Assembly (NCBI GenBank): GCA_946894095.1
Contig: OX335642.1
Location: 22,765,021 to 22,829,020 of the forward strand
Direction: 5' to 3'
DNA from: Incurvaria masculella
Lineage: Eukaryota > Arthropoda > Insecta > Lepidoptera > Incurvariidae
Length of the DNA stretch: 64,000 bases
Of this stretch, positions 1-11,698 are shown one piece after another. Below the pieces are notes generated by a model, which was given only the letters and a program-made list of their open reading frames with translations, made no database searches and was not told the DNA's origin. The number at the start of each line of letters is the position of its first letter. The stretch's first letter is position 1. The position numbers were made by a program, and so were the translations under genes.

Positions 1-983
1 CATTACGCCCCCAAAGGTATTTAATGATAGGTAGAGATGACGGTCACAACTTACGTCTGCCGCTTCTGCAGTTATACATATTTTCATGCAAACTTGTCCA
101 TTAAGGGTTCTCCTTACCTGACCTTTACAATAGCTACAATCGTCGAATATGTGTTTTTAATTTTATTAAGCAGAAATATAAGTATACGTAATCTCAGACA
201 GAATCAATGCAATATGCCTTCAAAAAATGCGTACTGTCTCTTGCTCTACCAATAACAGATGCACCGAATGTAGTTCATACAATTCACGAATGTTCTATTT
301 AACCAGATTATTATTTTGCAACGATCAATGATGAAAGGAAAAAATACAATTTTTTTTTTTTTTATTTTTTTTTAATTGGACTTTGAATGTAAATACAATT
401 TAAGAAGGATATTAAGAAAGATTATTAAAAAAATGTGTATATTTTCAAAAGCGATATATAACTAAACGACATACCTATTCAAAATATATGCTTTGAACAT
501 AAAAACTCTAATCCGTTGCCTTCCATTCAAAAGTTATGCAACTTTGAACATACATACAATATTTCAAATTATAATAGCATTTGAAAAGAAGACATGCTTA
601 GTCTTTTTTCTCTGTTCCTATTTCATGTAAAATTCAAAAGTTTTTAATTCTTCATTTACTTCATTCTCGCAAGTACTTCACGGCATGTACAGTCCAGATT
701 AAAGGATACGCTTGCATTTAAAAGTAAAAATACATTTGTTTAATACAACCCCGCTTTAATTTTTTTTACGGTTTGGTTTACATAGTAAATTATAAATATT
801 GTATTATATTGTAATGTATCGCATATTATTTAGACTTTAGAAAACATAAGGAACACGACTTGGAGTCGTTACATCTATTCCATGGCAAGAGGCTAAAATT
901 AAAGTTAAAAACTCACTATTACTACACACAGTTATAACTTCAACCATTAAGTTCTATAAAGGTTCTTTGGTTTGATTTGATTG
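1..983. other. AT-rich stretch, nothing recognised
   Basis: Only short frames occur here, the longest about 72 codons, without a recognisable domain. A poly-T/A run sits near 350-372. I see no tRNA-like boxes or transposon ends. Confidence 0.6.
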
Positions 984-1356
984 AACTTAAGACGATAATC
1001 AGGTGATCAAGTTCCATACAAAGGCTTGTACCTGTTTCCTCATTCAAAGAGCTAAGTTTGTAGGTTATTTTTTGATAACATAACTTGTATTCATGATGTA
1101 TGCATTTTTGTATTATAAGTGTATTAGATATATGTTTTAGAGGCAGCTGATTTACAGAGGTCCACATTTCGATTTACAGAGGCAGCAAAATCACAGATAT
1201 TAGTTAATTTACCAAAATAACAAAAACGTACACACGTAACTCTTAGGTAATTTATTTAACGTGCAAATTTTCAGAAAGATATTTCTTAATTTGAGAGGAA
1301 ATAGGCACGAGACACTGTATGGAACTTGATCACTTCACAGTCCTCTTAACACTTAA
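984..1356. mobile_element. Inverted-repeat element, family B (copy 1)
   Basis: The left end (about 986-1045) reads 'gtgatcaagttccataca' followed by a 'cctgtttcctcattcaaa' block. The right end (about 1262-1355) carries the reverse complement, including 'tgtatggaacttgatcac'. The two ends form imperfect inverted repeats of about 60-70 bp around an AT-rich core with no coding capacity. This is the layout of a MITE. Related ends occur at 2245-3832, 21185-21260 and 30625-30715. Superfamily not determined. Confidence 0.6.
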
Positions 1357-1860
1357 TATTACCTAAGGTATTTTTATCAATATTTATAAATTAATAACTC
1401 ACTAATTCTCAACTATTTTAAGTATTTTGACTGTTCATCTTTTCTTTCAACCATATGTGTATCATTTAAATGTTTGTCAACTGTACGGTAAGAAATACGG
1501 ACGAGAAATACAATACAAACTCTCACATCACGATACTACGCTGAACTATAAAGTCTTAAGTTTCGCGCTCTGTATCGAATTTCGTGAGGCTCTCGTTTCC
1601 TCGGCTCGTGGCAATCTGAAACGTTGATTGTTTAATGAAATTCAGTGTTTCGAGAGGGCGAACTAGCTTCGCCGGAGGTGCTGAGGTGGGGCCGAAAGTT
1701 TTCAGCTTCAAGCGACAACCGCTCCTTCAAGTTCCGGGACCACTGATACTTCAGAGACTAGACATTTCTGGATAGTTCCGTGGCGTGAATACTGTTATTA
1801 CAGTATTTATATACATAGCAAAGTCCTGGGATGGCACTTAGATCACATTGTAGTTTTTTA
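1357..1860. other. Unassigned stretch
   Basis: It holds a 66-codon frame (1427-1627) with no recognisable domain. Nothing else recognised. Confidence 0.5.
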
Positions 1861-1861
1861 C

Positions 1862-1905
1862 GTTAAGCGTGGCATATGGCGTACGCGATACCCATGGGAT
1901 GCCTG
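1862..1905 (-). repeat. Repeat family D fragment
   Basis: Read on the minus strand this contains 'cccatgggtatcgcgtac' and 'gccatatgccacgctta', matching 20384-20468 and more weakly 52495-52565. It is a dispersed repeat of unknown class. Confidence 0.45.
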
Positions 1906-1936
1906 TTTTTTTTATCCCGTTTAATGTACCCGACAA

Positions 1937-2027
1937 ATATAAGGAAGGTCTTGACATGGTAGTCATGGTCTTATATGTAGTTCTCATGTATTGTGTTAGG
2001 TTGATATCATGATGGTCGGTTACTTGA
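1937..2027 (+). mobile_element. SINE 3'-part fragment
   Basis: It aligns by eye with the 3' third of the tRNA-headed SINE family: 'tataaggaaggtc', 'gacatgg', then 'tgtgttaggttgatatcatgatggt', shared with the better copies at 30280-30340 and 54090-54150. It is 5'- and 3'-truncated and diverged. Confidence 0.55.
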
Positions 2028-2417
2028 AAACCAGCCTACGATCGCTGCGATACCTCATTTGTCAAATTACGATAAATATTTTAGAAGTCATGAGGAAACA
2101 GATAAACATACATACATACCCACACGCATACCGGTAAAAATCATAACTCTCTTTTTTCCAGTTTCTCACCCGGAAACCCCCTCTGAATCCGTCATTGGAG
2201 GTCAATCATTTTAACCAAGTTCGGCATCGCGCACACTGTTTTCAGAGTTTAAGAGGATAATGAGGTCATCAAGTCCCATAAAATGGTGCGTGCCTGTTTC
2301 CTCATTTAAATTAAAAATGAACATGAAATGTTGCACTGCTGCGTCTAAACGTTTTTGTTTTTAACTTGCATGAACACATTTTTGAAGGCTCACATAATGG
2401 ATATTTTTAAGTTGTCT

Positions 2418-3712
2418 TCTATACCATTATATAAAGAGTGAAGGTTTGATTGTTCGTGTATTTGAAATGAATAGGCTCCAAAACTACTGAACGAAATACT
2501 GACGAAAAAATATTTGGACCGTTGGAAAGCTACAGTCTATCCGAGTAACATAGGCTATATTTTATTTAAAAAAAATTAGGGATCCTTACCAAAACTCCGA
2601 TAACGTAACCCAAGGTGGAAAAAAATACCAAGAATGTTCCTTACATCGTGAGCGCTGCGAAAACTATTCACGAAGGAACAAAATGATGTACTACAATTTT
2701 ATAGAACACATCATTATCTACAAAAAATGTCGCGACAGCATACATCTAACTATTACAGTTATGTCACAATAAGTGTGCATTTATTTTAAAATAAAAAATT
2801 AAATACCGCCGCTAGAAAAGGCTCTTTATTTGTACCTAGGTATTAATCCTTATCAAAATAAATAAAGTATTATTTAAGACTGCATCATTACCTTTAAATT
2901 ATTTTTTGAATTATTCGATTCGGACATTCCATTCAAAAGATATCACGAGTTTAAAAATTAGAAAAAACTTAGGCGTCACTCAGGGGTGCGGGAGGGGCGT
3001 CAAGGCCACAAAATGAACTAGCCGCGCGGCTCATTCCCGCTGAAATTATTTCTAGGTTTTTATTTATTTCAAATATTTCAATGTAGGTACATGCTCTTTT
3101 TTTAGGAACTCTACGTAAAAAGGGTTTATTTGTGTATCATTATGTTTTTTTTTCTTTTCCTAACCCTTCGAAAATTACAGTGCGCAAGCACACACCTTCA
3201 CACACACACACACCCTCACCAACTACGCTACAAACTAAACCCTGCCCTCAAAACGTTTTCTTAACAACACATTATTCAGTCAGATTACTTTGTTGTATTT
3301 TCTTCTCATAATTGAATGTTTAGTTTAAATATCGCATGCCGTCGATGCCACATTGTATTTATCGTTTTGAGCCCGGTGTTGGCTGGAAACCAGCGGCTCT
3401 AGGTATGTTTTGCGACGCACCTAGTGCACTATCGCTGAGCCCATCACCCTTTCCTCCGATGTACATGGTATATCATAGTAGGCACATACCTATTAATATA
3501 ACAATCTTTCTCTTCACTGTGTCAAATAAGTTTAAAGTTTTAGTCTAAAATGTAAAAATGTAACTACCTATGTTATGTTACCTGTGCTATGTTACCTGAA
3601 TGTTTGTATAATCGAGTGTAACAAGAGGAATAAACGAAGTATTATTATCATTATTAAAATAATATTTTTTTAAATTATATTATTCCCGTGCAAAGCCGGG
3701 GCGGGCTGCTAG
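2418..3712 (+). mobile_element. Non-autonomous Helitron (copy 1)
   Basis: It starts with TCTATACCATTATATAAAG and ends with a short GC hairpin ('CCCGTGCAAAGCCGGGG') about 6-7 bases before CTAG, followed by T. A 5' TC, a 3' hairpin plus CTRR and absence of terminal inverted repeats are Helitron hallmarks. A second copy lies inverted at 48552-49357, and the two match through most of the body. There is no Rep/helicase frame, so it is non-autonomous. It carries about 500 bp absent from copy 2 (see 3152-3655). Confidence 0.8.
3152..3655 (+). mobile_element. LINE 3' end inserted in the Helitron
   Basis: This segment is missing from the sister Helitron at 48552-49357, where the flanks are nearly continuous. 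It ends in 'aggaataaacgaagta' followed by a TTA/ATT-type repeat ('ttattatcattatta'), as non-LTR retrotransposon 3' ends often do. It includes a CA-rich tract near 3180-3220. The 70-codon frame at 3336-3548 shows no RT motif. Family unknown. Confidence 0.55.
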
Positions 3713-3832
3713 TAAGTAAATAAAATAAAAGCGTGCAGGCGTCAGTTGGTTTATTTATCGTGCATAATATTTCTTAATTTTACTGAGGGCACGCACCATT
3801 GTAAGAAACTTGATCACCTCATTATCCTCTGA

Positions 3833-4690
3833 TATCTGGAATGAGATAAAAGGATCACAATAAAGGAAGTAGATTTGTTCGCCATTCTTGTCTAACTCAA
3901 CATTGACTATCGTCCAAAATACAAATGTAGTTTGCTCGTGGACTATTTTTTTCGCCCAACTTTCTATGGTCATTACAATCTTTAAAATGATTTTTTGGAC
4001 CTCTATTTTAAATTTCAATGTTATGTTAAGAAAGTCATATATAAGATATTTATCCATGTTATAACTAATGTTTTAGTAAAATTTTCATACACCTTACAGT
4101 TACCCCAGTGTGAAATTTCTGTGAAACGGCGGCCCCAAAAGAATTTATTTTCCTCTCATCTTCACTGTTATAATCTGCGGCGACCTTGGAAATATTGTCT
4201 TAAAATATTTTTACATTCTTAAATACTTTGTCGTTTTCGAGCAAGAAGATTAGTGTTTAGTCAATTGCAAATGTTGGAAATACTCTCATTTGGATCCGGT
4301 ATTTTGGAACTATGTTCCTTATCGCACGTTCTGTATGTATCGCGCTTGTGAAATGTTATTCCGTCCGACTATGACGTTTTTCCTGAGGTAAAACATAATA
4401 TAACCAAAGAATCTAAGATCATATCGGGGGTTCCACTAAAACTCTCGTATTTTTTTACTCATTAATGACAATATTTGGTACACACTTTGCAGGTAATTGC
4501 TGAAAAATTGCGCGTACAAACATGTTGGAGTAATTCCCCAACTCCACGAGTCTTCAGACTAGATTGCGCCTGGACCACATTAAACAAGAATTCGAGAGAG
4601 AAACATAGGTGTCCTTAATAGGGTGCGTTTAGTTATGCAAGCCTGACTAAAAACTGCTCCTCTGCAAGGTGCAGATAAAGTCTTGCGTGG
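3833..4690. other. Unassigned stretch
   Basis: No repeat family or coding signal recognised. The 75-codon frame at 3995-4222 has no recognisable domain. Confidence 0.5.
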
Positions 4691-4694
4691 ATTT

Positions 4695-4825
4695 ATTTTT
4701 GTGTTTGCTTGAGTGGGTCAATGGATGGCTTACATTCACAATTGGTCCTGGCAGGTGGCGCTGCGAGCTATCGGGTGAATGTTTAATACAAAAATGTTCC
4801 GATCGGAGCCGGGAACCTCAGCTAG
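4695..4825 (+). mobile_element. Helitron 3'-end fragment, family C
   Basis: The block 'ggatggcttacattcacaat', then 'ggtggcgctgcgagctatcg', then a 'GATCGGAGCCGGGAACCTCAG' type hairpin is followed by CTAG|T. The same block recurs at 5265-5375 and 40137-40215, and the hairpin plus CTAG|T ending recurs at 26420-26446. The 5' end was not found. Confidence 0.55.
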
Positions 4826-4846
4826 TCTTAAATATGTAATTTTTTT

Positions 4847-5228
4847 AGAGGCTCGTAGCCTAGTGGCGCGGGGACTTGTCTAGCATAACAGGGGTCTGGG
4901 TTCAAATCCTCGCCCCCTTAATGAACCACTTTCTTTCACTTTCTGAGAATGTGATCTACTCCATGGTTTGGAAATCATGTAAAACTGTAGGTCCCTTTCC
5001 CCTACAACGTGGTAGGGTTAAGCCCGCCTGGATCGGTAACATTGCATTGGATGAAAATATAGTCGAAACAACAATGAAAAAGTTGTCCATGTTTCATCCA
5101 GTTCAATGTAGCTAAGTTAGATAAGGAAAGTTCCTGGCATGAGACCTAATTCCTTCGGGAATGTGGTGTATAATACCATTACGTTAGTTGTGTGGTATTA
5201 GCCTTTCATGTCAGGTTGCATAAAAAAA
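4847..5228 (+). mobile_element. tRNA-headed SINE, near full length (copy 1)
   Basis: The head has a Pol III A-box-like 'tagcctagtggcgcgg' and a B-box-like 'gggttcaaatcc' about 40 bases later. The body follows ('gaaccactttctttcac', 'gtagggttaagcccgcctgg', 'catccagttcaatgtag') and the tail is 'ccatgtcaggttgcat' plus A7. About 20 copies or fragments of this family occur in the window, so this is a dispersed SINE, not a functional tRNA gene. The 79-codon frame inside it is incidental. Confidence 0.85.
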
Positions 5229-5264
5229 CGTGGCTATGTAACTTAACCAATTTCAATAGTTTTG

Positions 5265-5375
5265 TGCCTGTTTGAGTGGTATCTTGGAGGGCTTAGATTC
5301 ACTATTGGACTCAATAGGTGGCACTGCGATCGATCGGTTATACGATCATAAATAAATTCACCCGAGCGGAATTGG
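5265..5375 (+). mobile_element. Helitron 3'-region fragment, family C
   Basis: 'tatcttggagggcttagatt', 'aataggtggcactgcgatcg' and 'acccgagcggaattggg' parallel the copy at 4695-4825. The CTAG end is lost. Confidence 0.5.
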
Positions 5376-7569
5376 GATTATAAAAGTTTAACCCTTTTTT
5401 CAAAAGGCAAAAATCCATAAAACAGGGTTTGAATTGGTAATCTGTTTTCTGAGAGGCATTTATTTACGTGGCCACTGAGCCACTGAGACCTCTGTTTACA
5501 AGGACAAATTTGCCTTGTCCTCCTTAGAGCTCGCAAATTAGGACGAATGGGTTGGAGGAAGACGCTAATTAAAAGTTTTCCTGAAAAAAATGTTATGCTG
5601 AAAAATTGTGTGTCGTTTATCTGGTTTAAAAGTTTGCCCGGGCTTGTTCAGCAAAGGAAAAATTGTCGCGTACTAAATCAAATATCCGGGGGAATTAGCA
5701 ATGGTAGGCAAAAAGCGAATGAAATATTATGCGATGAGACCCTACCAGATATATAACATGACCCTCTTTGAAATATGTGCTAGGGAAAACTGGGACTCCA
5801 GTGATTGCCAACATAACGGTTAACATAAACGATTGGTATTGTTGTAAGCGCTAGTTGAAAACCAATGAATTAAGGGTTTGATAAGAGCGTATGCGTTCAG
5901 TTTAATAAGGACAGCAACATTTAATTGTATTTAAAAAATACTACAACTAATTTCGAAAATCAAAAATATTGCCTAGCTATAATTACAGAGAAAACTGTAA
6001 GACTCTAGTGCTTTGTGTTCCTAAATTAGACGAATATTCATAATCTTTCATGAAAAAAAGCTAAACTATTAAATAATAGGTCGACCGGCTTGCAGTCAGT
6101 GATTCGTTAATTTTTCAAAGAGTATGTAATGTATCAAGCTCAAATTGATTACAGGTTTATTGGGATTACAGGGATTATTTGTTTATGCCGTTGAAAGATT
6201 GTTAAGTACATTGCAAACTTTGCAAGGAGCTTACTTTAAAAAAAGCCGAAGTTCTCAATTAATGTCAGTTCTTTTTTAAATGAATTAATAATTTCTGATT
6301 CTACAATGTGTTTACTCATCCTTGGGGCTTGACGCTTGGGTGTGTCAAGTGTGGTCAATCAAATACGTAATAATATTTAAAACCGCTATCTAACCTCTTA
6401 CATAGAATTATTTACATCTGATAAGTAGCACACGAGTTATCACGGTTGTAGTTGCACGCTATAAAGAATATCAGTACTGCGTATCACACGCCCCCCCCCC
6501 CCCCCCCCGCCCCTACATTCCCACCACATGTCCTGCTCATCGACCGCGCCGAGACTCCAATACGGCAATATTAATACGCCGTAAATAAACTATTTACGGC
6601 GTTAAAGCAAAATAGACCACACAATCCAAAATTCTCTAATTTGTAGTTATATCACATATAATATATTTCTCGTGATTGACGAACTATATTTGTGATGAAC
6701 GTGATTTTTTTTACACTTAACACACAACTATTATTATGCGATCGAACGCTCCAGGTTATTGAGTGTCCATAGACCCTTACCTGTAATATGTCTAATTACC
6801 TTAATCCATTTGTGCAAAGGCGATCACAACACACATTTTGTTTCGGGGTAGGCTAGTAATTTCAGGAATAAGATTTAATTATTGTCGAAAGAAGTAAATG
6901 CTTATTACGCAAATCTAAGTTTCTGTAACCTATCCCCAAACACCTTGTATGAAAGTAATATATAGATGCGTAATATGTTGACAAAATTGTCAACAAAATC
7001 CCACAGAGAGAATAAATTGTCAGAAGCAATGGGAGAATATTCAGTCCGCAAAAAACACCCGGTCCGGTCACTTCGCATCTATTTAAAACTTATTAATGCG
7101 GTGGACAATGTGGTTAACATGCATCGTCACTTCTGTTGACATAAATTTGGTTTTCAAATCCATTCCACATATTATGTCTTATTTAAATACTTTGGTTACA
7201 AATATTGTAGCTGCACATATATTCTGATTAAAATTTGTGCATATAACATTTTGGAAAAAAAACAATTTCGTAAGCCTTCGTTTATCATGTTTGTGTGCGT
7301 ACGCCTTTGACGGAAAAGGCTTCAATGCGCGAGAGTTTCAATGAATCAGTAAGATCTCATTAGCCGCAAATAAAAAGACGCCACCAGAAATGGCATTTAT
7401 CACACTTCATCGACACGCAAAAGCAGTGGCTAATAAGCATGATTCAAGTATTTACATTTCCAATCAGGAGCTGCATGTATGTATCAAAAAACAAACGCGC
7501 CGGGGCACTGCTATGGCACATGAACGCGTTTGGCGAATTCCGGGTGGCTTCAACAAAAAGTTACTTTCC
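5376..7569. other. Unassigned stretch with a poly-C tract
   Basis: No gene or repeat family recognised. An 18-base C run lies at 6491-6508. Frames of up to 69 codons have no recognisable domain. Confidence 0.5.
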
Positions 7570-7574
7570 GCGTG

Positions 7575-7704
7575 GACGAAGGGAACCCACTGAAATGCAC
7601 TTATCGGACTCAGAAAGAGAAAGAATGTTGTGCATGTCGGGGCGAGGAATTGAAACCAGACCTCTGGTACGCTAGACGAGTCCCCGAGACACTAGGCTCG
7701 AGCC
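7575..7704 (-). mobile_element. SINE head fragment
   Basis: On the minus strand the A-box-like 'tagtgtctcggggactcg' and B-box-like 'tctggtttcaattcctcg' are followed by the SINE body segment 'ctttctctttctgagtccg'. The 3' part is missing. The overlapping plus-strand frames at 7390-7715 are incidental. Confidence 0.7.
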
Positions 7705-7705
7705 G

Positions 7706-8512
7706 CTATGACTGAAATAGACATTTCATTAAACTCATGTTAATGGATTCTTAAACAATAGGGAGTCCAATTTTCGTGGCGTGTAAGGATTTATTTATTT
7801 GATCACTTACAATAAATAAATTGTATCAATTAACATTCTGCAGTGGATGAAACCTTGAAATGTCTACTATTCGCGGCGTTACAGTAAATATTCCTTTGTC
7901 ACAATGTGGGTGGTTGAGCGCTATTCCGATGGAGTGATCTGACCATTTCAGGAACGGAACTCCAAAAAAACTAAATAAATTATTTCGTTCGCAGCAAAGC
8001 TTAAAGAAACATGCATGTCACAAGTCAGATAAATGGTTGCGTGTATGCGCCAAATCGCACTCACGCGTTGAAAGGGCCAGCCTTTTTAGCTGAAGGGATA
8101 TTGAGAAGGGTCCAGCCAATTTCCGCAGAAGCGGCGTCCGTTCGTGAATGTACACGGTCGTCCCTCTCGGTCACAATGGACACTTGTGAAGTGGGAGCGG
8201 AAAGGAGAACGTTTAGGTACAAGGGCAATCCAGAGATATGTTAAGTGTCGGGAGCATGTTCGTGATGAATTTGTTAGATAGTGGGTACGTTTGCGTGCGA
8301 ACGTGTGATTTGATTAAAGCAAACTTGTTGATGAAATTAATATTTTTAATTAATTTTAAGTAACCAGAAAGAGATAGCTATTATCACGTTGAGCCCTTAG
8401 GACATATATTAAAAAATAATACATCCGTAAAAAACATCCGTATGGCGACAGGGTATTAGTGATAATGCACTGATGGTAGTCAGCTCTCTTACGAATTCGG
8501 GTTGCCTAAAGC
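7706..8512. other. Unassigned stretch
   Basis: A 77-codon frame (8011-8244) has no recognisable domain. No repeat assigned. Confidence 0.5.
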
Positions 8513-9130
8513 GGAATGTTCGTTGCTCTAAATGGCGTCCTGTGCAGTTCTTACGATTCGTTGGAACTCGAGAATATCAGGAGTGAAAGAAATCGTAAGC
8601 GAACTGGCTGGCCTGCACTACCGTCAGTGTATATTACCGCTACCGCTATAAGGATGAGGTTTCCTCGCCACTCCTCTCCCTCCTTAATCCTTGTCTTTAG
8701 ACTTTGATCCACAAAGAAAATATGCCTCACTGTATAAGAGTCATCATTACATAAGACTACTTGTGTACTTATTTTCTTCGTTTATTTCATCCATGAGGTT
8801 TTTTTATGTAAATGGACAGTTTCAGTTTATATGCAACACACTCTGGCGAAGATGAACCGACCAGAAACTTTGCCAGGTTTTTCATGATTTTTTTTCTATG
8901 ATACTTGCAAACTAGTTTACAATGTTGTCAGAAAACACTATGAATTTTAAAAGATAGGTTAAATCGAGTTCCAATGACACGTAAAAACTTCATAAGAATT
9001 ATTAGTGGAATATTTAGTGCAACGAACATTCGATGTTACGCGTCACGAATTCCCAAGCGAACTAACAACAGATATACGTTTTCCGCTAACTCGTGCCGCG
9101 ATATACGAATGAGTTTGGATCGCTACCCCC
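8513..9130. repeat. Possible inverted-repeat element related to the 26.7 kb foldback
   Basis: 'aatgttcgttgctctaaat' near 8514 is inverse to 'atttagtgcaacgaacatt' near 9010. The right part also has 'atacgaatgagtttggatcg', nearly repeated at 27946 inside the foldback. 'tttagtgcaacgaacat' recurs at 10240. Boundaries are uncertain. Confidence 0.35.
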
Positions 9131-10235
9131 GTCCTTTCGTGGTCTCTGGTTAAGCCTGTCAATTTTAACGTAGTCTTCTTCGAAGTTGCCCATTTTGTTC
9201 ACATTCTAATAACATATTATATAGCTCTTTTTCTTTTTTGAAATTCTCAACATTGCTTTATTAGCAAGGATTAGGGCTGAGATTTTTTTTTTCAGAAAGA
9301 ATACAAGTTTTTAATGGGATGAGTCCTGGGCGAAGCCTGTCAACGAACACCATCAAAGAAGCAATTTCTTCCAAGCGCAGATCTCATTGTACCCAGTGGT
9401 TGACTATTGTCAACCTCGTTTTGCTCATTCAAATTACCATGATCAATGTCGAATACAATTCACCTGACAGTAACATGAACCGTCTACTATCTACGGGCAT
9501 TGATTTCGTCCGTAAATTTTTCGCAAATGAATTACTGAAGGTCTCAGACTTTCTTTTACTTGTGTTATGTCAAACTATATTTTACTCTACATATTGTTAG
9601 AGTCTTGTCGCAAAAAGTGAAAAAATAGCCCCTCATATTCTGGTTCTGGTGTCTGTCGGTCACACGGATTTTGTCTCGAATTGTTCTCTTATTAACAGTT
9701 GTTTTAAAATTCAGAAAAAAATGCCAATATATGCAGGTACACTTTACAGTTGTGCACCAACTAATTACTTTTACTCAAAACGTCATACTTAAAAGCTCCG
9801 TCTACATAAAAGCTAGAATTCTGAAGCCAGTAGTGACGGAACCTCCGGCACATGAACACGTACATGCTTGCCCGCTTTTTTTAAATCTGACAATACTTCT
9901 AACCTTCATTATATATTCTACGGATCTTTTTATGAAACATTAATTATAATTTTAGCACGTCATTCTCAATTTATTTTCTTCTAACACACTTTAATTAAAT
10001 GGTTTTCATTTACAGCGTGATTGTAGCCGCAAAATTGACCTCCCAAGAGATCGTTCACTCATTCAAGTTTGTCACATGTGAGCGCAGGGAGGCGAGATCG
10101 CAACATTATAATATACCATTATGAAAAAGTCGTCCAACATTAATAAAATGTGTCGGACATCATGATTATGAAAAAGACCACTTTTTTATGCAAACCGTTA
10201 TGATATAAGCCTAAAACATTATGTATTTACACAGT
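9131..10235. other. Unassigned stretch
   Basis: It contains frames of 93 (9319-9600) and 90 (9671-9943) codons with no recognisable domain. I would not annotate them as genes. Confidence 0.5.
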
Positions 10236-10306
10236 TTTTATTTAGTGCAACGAACATGGCGTTGTTACGTGCCCCGAATTCGTAAGAGAACTAACTACAG
10301 AGCCTA
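10236..10306. repeat. Dispersed repeat fragment shared with 9008-9065
   Basis: 'tttagtgcaacgaacatgg', 'gttacg', 'cgaattcgtaagagaacta' parallel 9008-9065. It flanks the MITE at 10309 directly, which suggests that MITE inserted into it. Confidence 0.5.
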
Positions 10307-10308
10307 TA

Positions 10309-10604
10309 GTCCCAGTTGTCACCTAAATTGGCGTTTACGCCAAACAGATCGACGGGCGTTTTCAAATGTATGGAGAAATTGAGGAGCGCGCGCAGTGGGC
10401 GTTAAGCGAACTTGCATTTGCGAGTCCGAGTTTGATTTGACAGCTTACTCAACGTTGCCGTAAATACGTCGACGTTGTCATTTACGCCGACTATGCGTTT
10501 TGAAGAAGTAAAACCACAGAATATCTAGTAAAAATTGTATGGAGTTTGACGTTTTTACAAAATTTTAAAGATCCGTAAACGCCAGTTTAGCTGACAACTG
10601 GGAC
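10309..10604. mobile_element. MITE with 31-bp terminal inverted repeats and TA duplication
   Basis: Both ends begin GTCCCAGTTGTCA and continue to GGCGTTTACG. The 31-bp arms (10309-10339 and 10574-10604) differ at two positions. TA occurs directly outside both ends (10307-10308, 10605-10606), as expected for Tc1/mariner-type insertion. The 296-bp element has no coding capacity. Confidence 0.85.
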
Positions 10605-10889
10605 TAGCAGCTCAGTTAGTGGTTGACTGACTCGTTGGTGGTTGGCTGTTTCGTTCGCTTCTCCCGTCCGCAGATGAAGATGCGTGACCGGGGCGAGAAT
10701 TTTAACCCATAACCTGTCAAGGTTACGTTACCCATAACGACGCAAGTCCTCTAGCGCTTACACTCATTCCGGGAATCACCCAGATTGAATTCGTGTGATG
10801 CCGTAATGGTTCCAATGCTAATTAACGCGCGAAGCCTCGCAGGGCAAGGTCCTTCCGAAAGGACGTTTGCATAATCCCAGCGGGTTATT

Positions 10890-10990
10890 ACGCCCAGTGC
10901 GGCGGCGGCGCGGCAGCGGGGGGGCGGTGCGGCGGCGGGCGCGGGATGCGGAACGAGCGGCACTGAACCCGCGCGCGCCGAAATGGAACG
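10890..10990. repeat. GC-rich low-complexity patch
   Basis: A CGG/GCG-rich run stands out sharply in AT-rich surroundings. The overlapping 89- and 79-codon frames are explained by this composition. Confidence 0.6.
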
Positions 10991-11210
10991 GGGAACGCGA
11001 AACACAAAAACGTCACACAAAGGCTAAACACAAATTAAGCCGGTTGCACTCTGGAGATAAGGACGGATTTTCGTTATTTAAATTATTAGCTAGGGTTGGC
11101 TGCTGAGACTAACAACCGATGTAATCGAATATAAAAAGTACTTTTCAAAGGATAACCAAGACCATGAAGAAGCGTACGATGCGTCTAAATCGGTTAGTGC
11201 TTTTAGAATC

Positions 11211-11252
11211 AATGGTGCAAATAAATTATAAAAACACATTATTTGCACCATT
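11211..11252. repeat. Short hairpin
   Basis: Perfect 14-bp arms 'aatggtgcaaataa' and 'ttatttgcaccatt' are separated by 14 bases. Possibly a tiny palindromic element remnant. Confidence 0.6.
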
Positions 11253-11381
11253 CGTATTATTATGTTGCATGTTCATTTGAAACAGAATCGTTACTGGCCG
11301 ACAGACCACGAAAACCCTACACGGCTGGACTAAGACATTTGATATCTCCTTTATTAGCGTGGAGGTGCAGAAAGGAGGTAG

Positions 11382-11698
11382 TTTTTAGGGTTCCGTACCC
11401 AAAGGGTGCCAACGGAACCCTATTACTAAGCCTCCGCTGTCCGGCCGTCCGTCCGTCCATCCGTTCGTCCATCCGTCCGTCTGTCACAGGGCTGTATCTC
11501 ATGAACCGTAATAGATATGGAGCTGAAATTTTCACAGAGTGTGTATTTACTTTTCCGCTATATTAAAAAATGTATAAAATAAAAAAATTACAAAAATTAA
11601 AGGGCGTCCCGATACACAAAAAGTGTTTTGTGTTAAATCGTGTAAGATGGTACGGAACCCTTCGTGTGCGAGTCCGACTCGCACTTGGCCGGTTTTTT
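11382..11698 (+). mobile_element. 'ggttccgt' element (copy 1)
   Basis: It starts 'agggttccgtacccaaaggg', then has a pyrimidine-rich CCGT/CCAT tandem tract, then 'gggctgtatctcatgaaccg', and ends 'ggtacggaaccct', 'gagtccgactcgcacttggcc'. 'ggttccgtacc' and 'ggtacggaacc' are inverse, so the ends can pair. Other copies are at 44440-44700, 55372-55636 and 61343-61795. It is a common kind of non-autonomous repeat in moths and butterflies (recollection). The 107- and 72-codon frames across it are incidental. Confidence 0.8.

Larger units (their letters stand above)
2245..3832. mobile_element. Family B inverted-repeat element split by a Helitron
   Basis: The left half (2245-2417) carries the family B left end ('gtttaagaggataatgagg', 'cgtgcctgtttcctcat'). 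The right half (3713-3832) carries the matching right end ('atatttcttaatttt', 'gcacgcaccattgtaag', 'cctcattatcctctgat'). The Helitron at 2418-3712 sits exactly between the halves, so this element was present first. Copy 1 at 984-1356 shows the uninterrupted form. Confidence 0.6.

Noticed and set aside
6491..6508. Poly-C run and poly-G runs (17652-17663, 25581-25592) as functional G-quadruplex sites.
   Set aside because: Homopolymers of this length are common microsatellites and assembly-error spots. Nothing nearby suggests a role.
11243..11566. 107-codon plus frame.
   Set aside because: It runs through the CCGT tandem tract of the 'ggttccgt' element; the Pro/Ser-rich end is a repeat translation.
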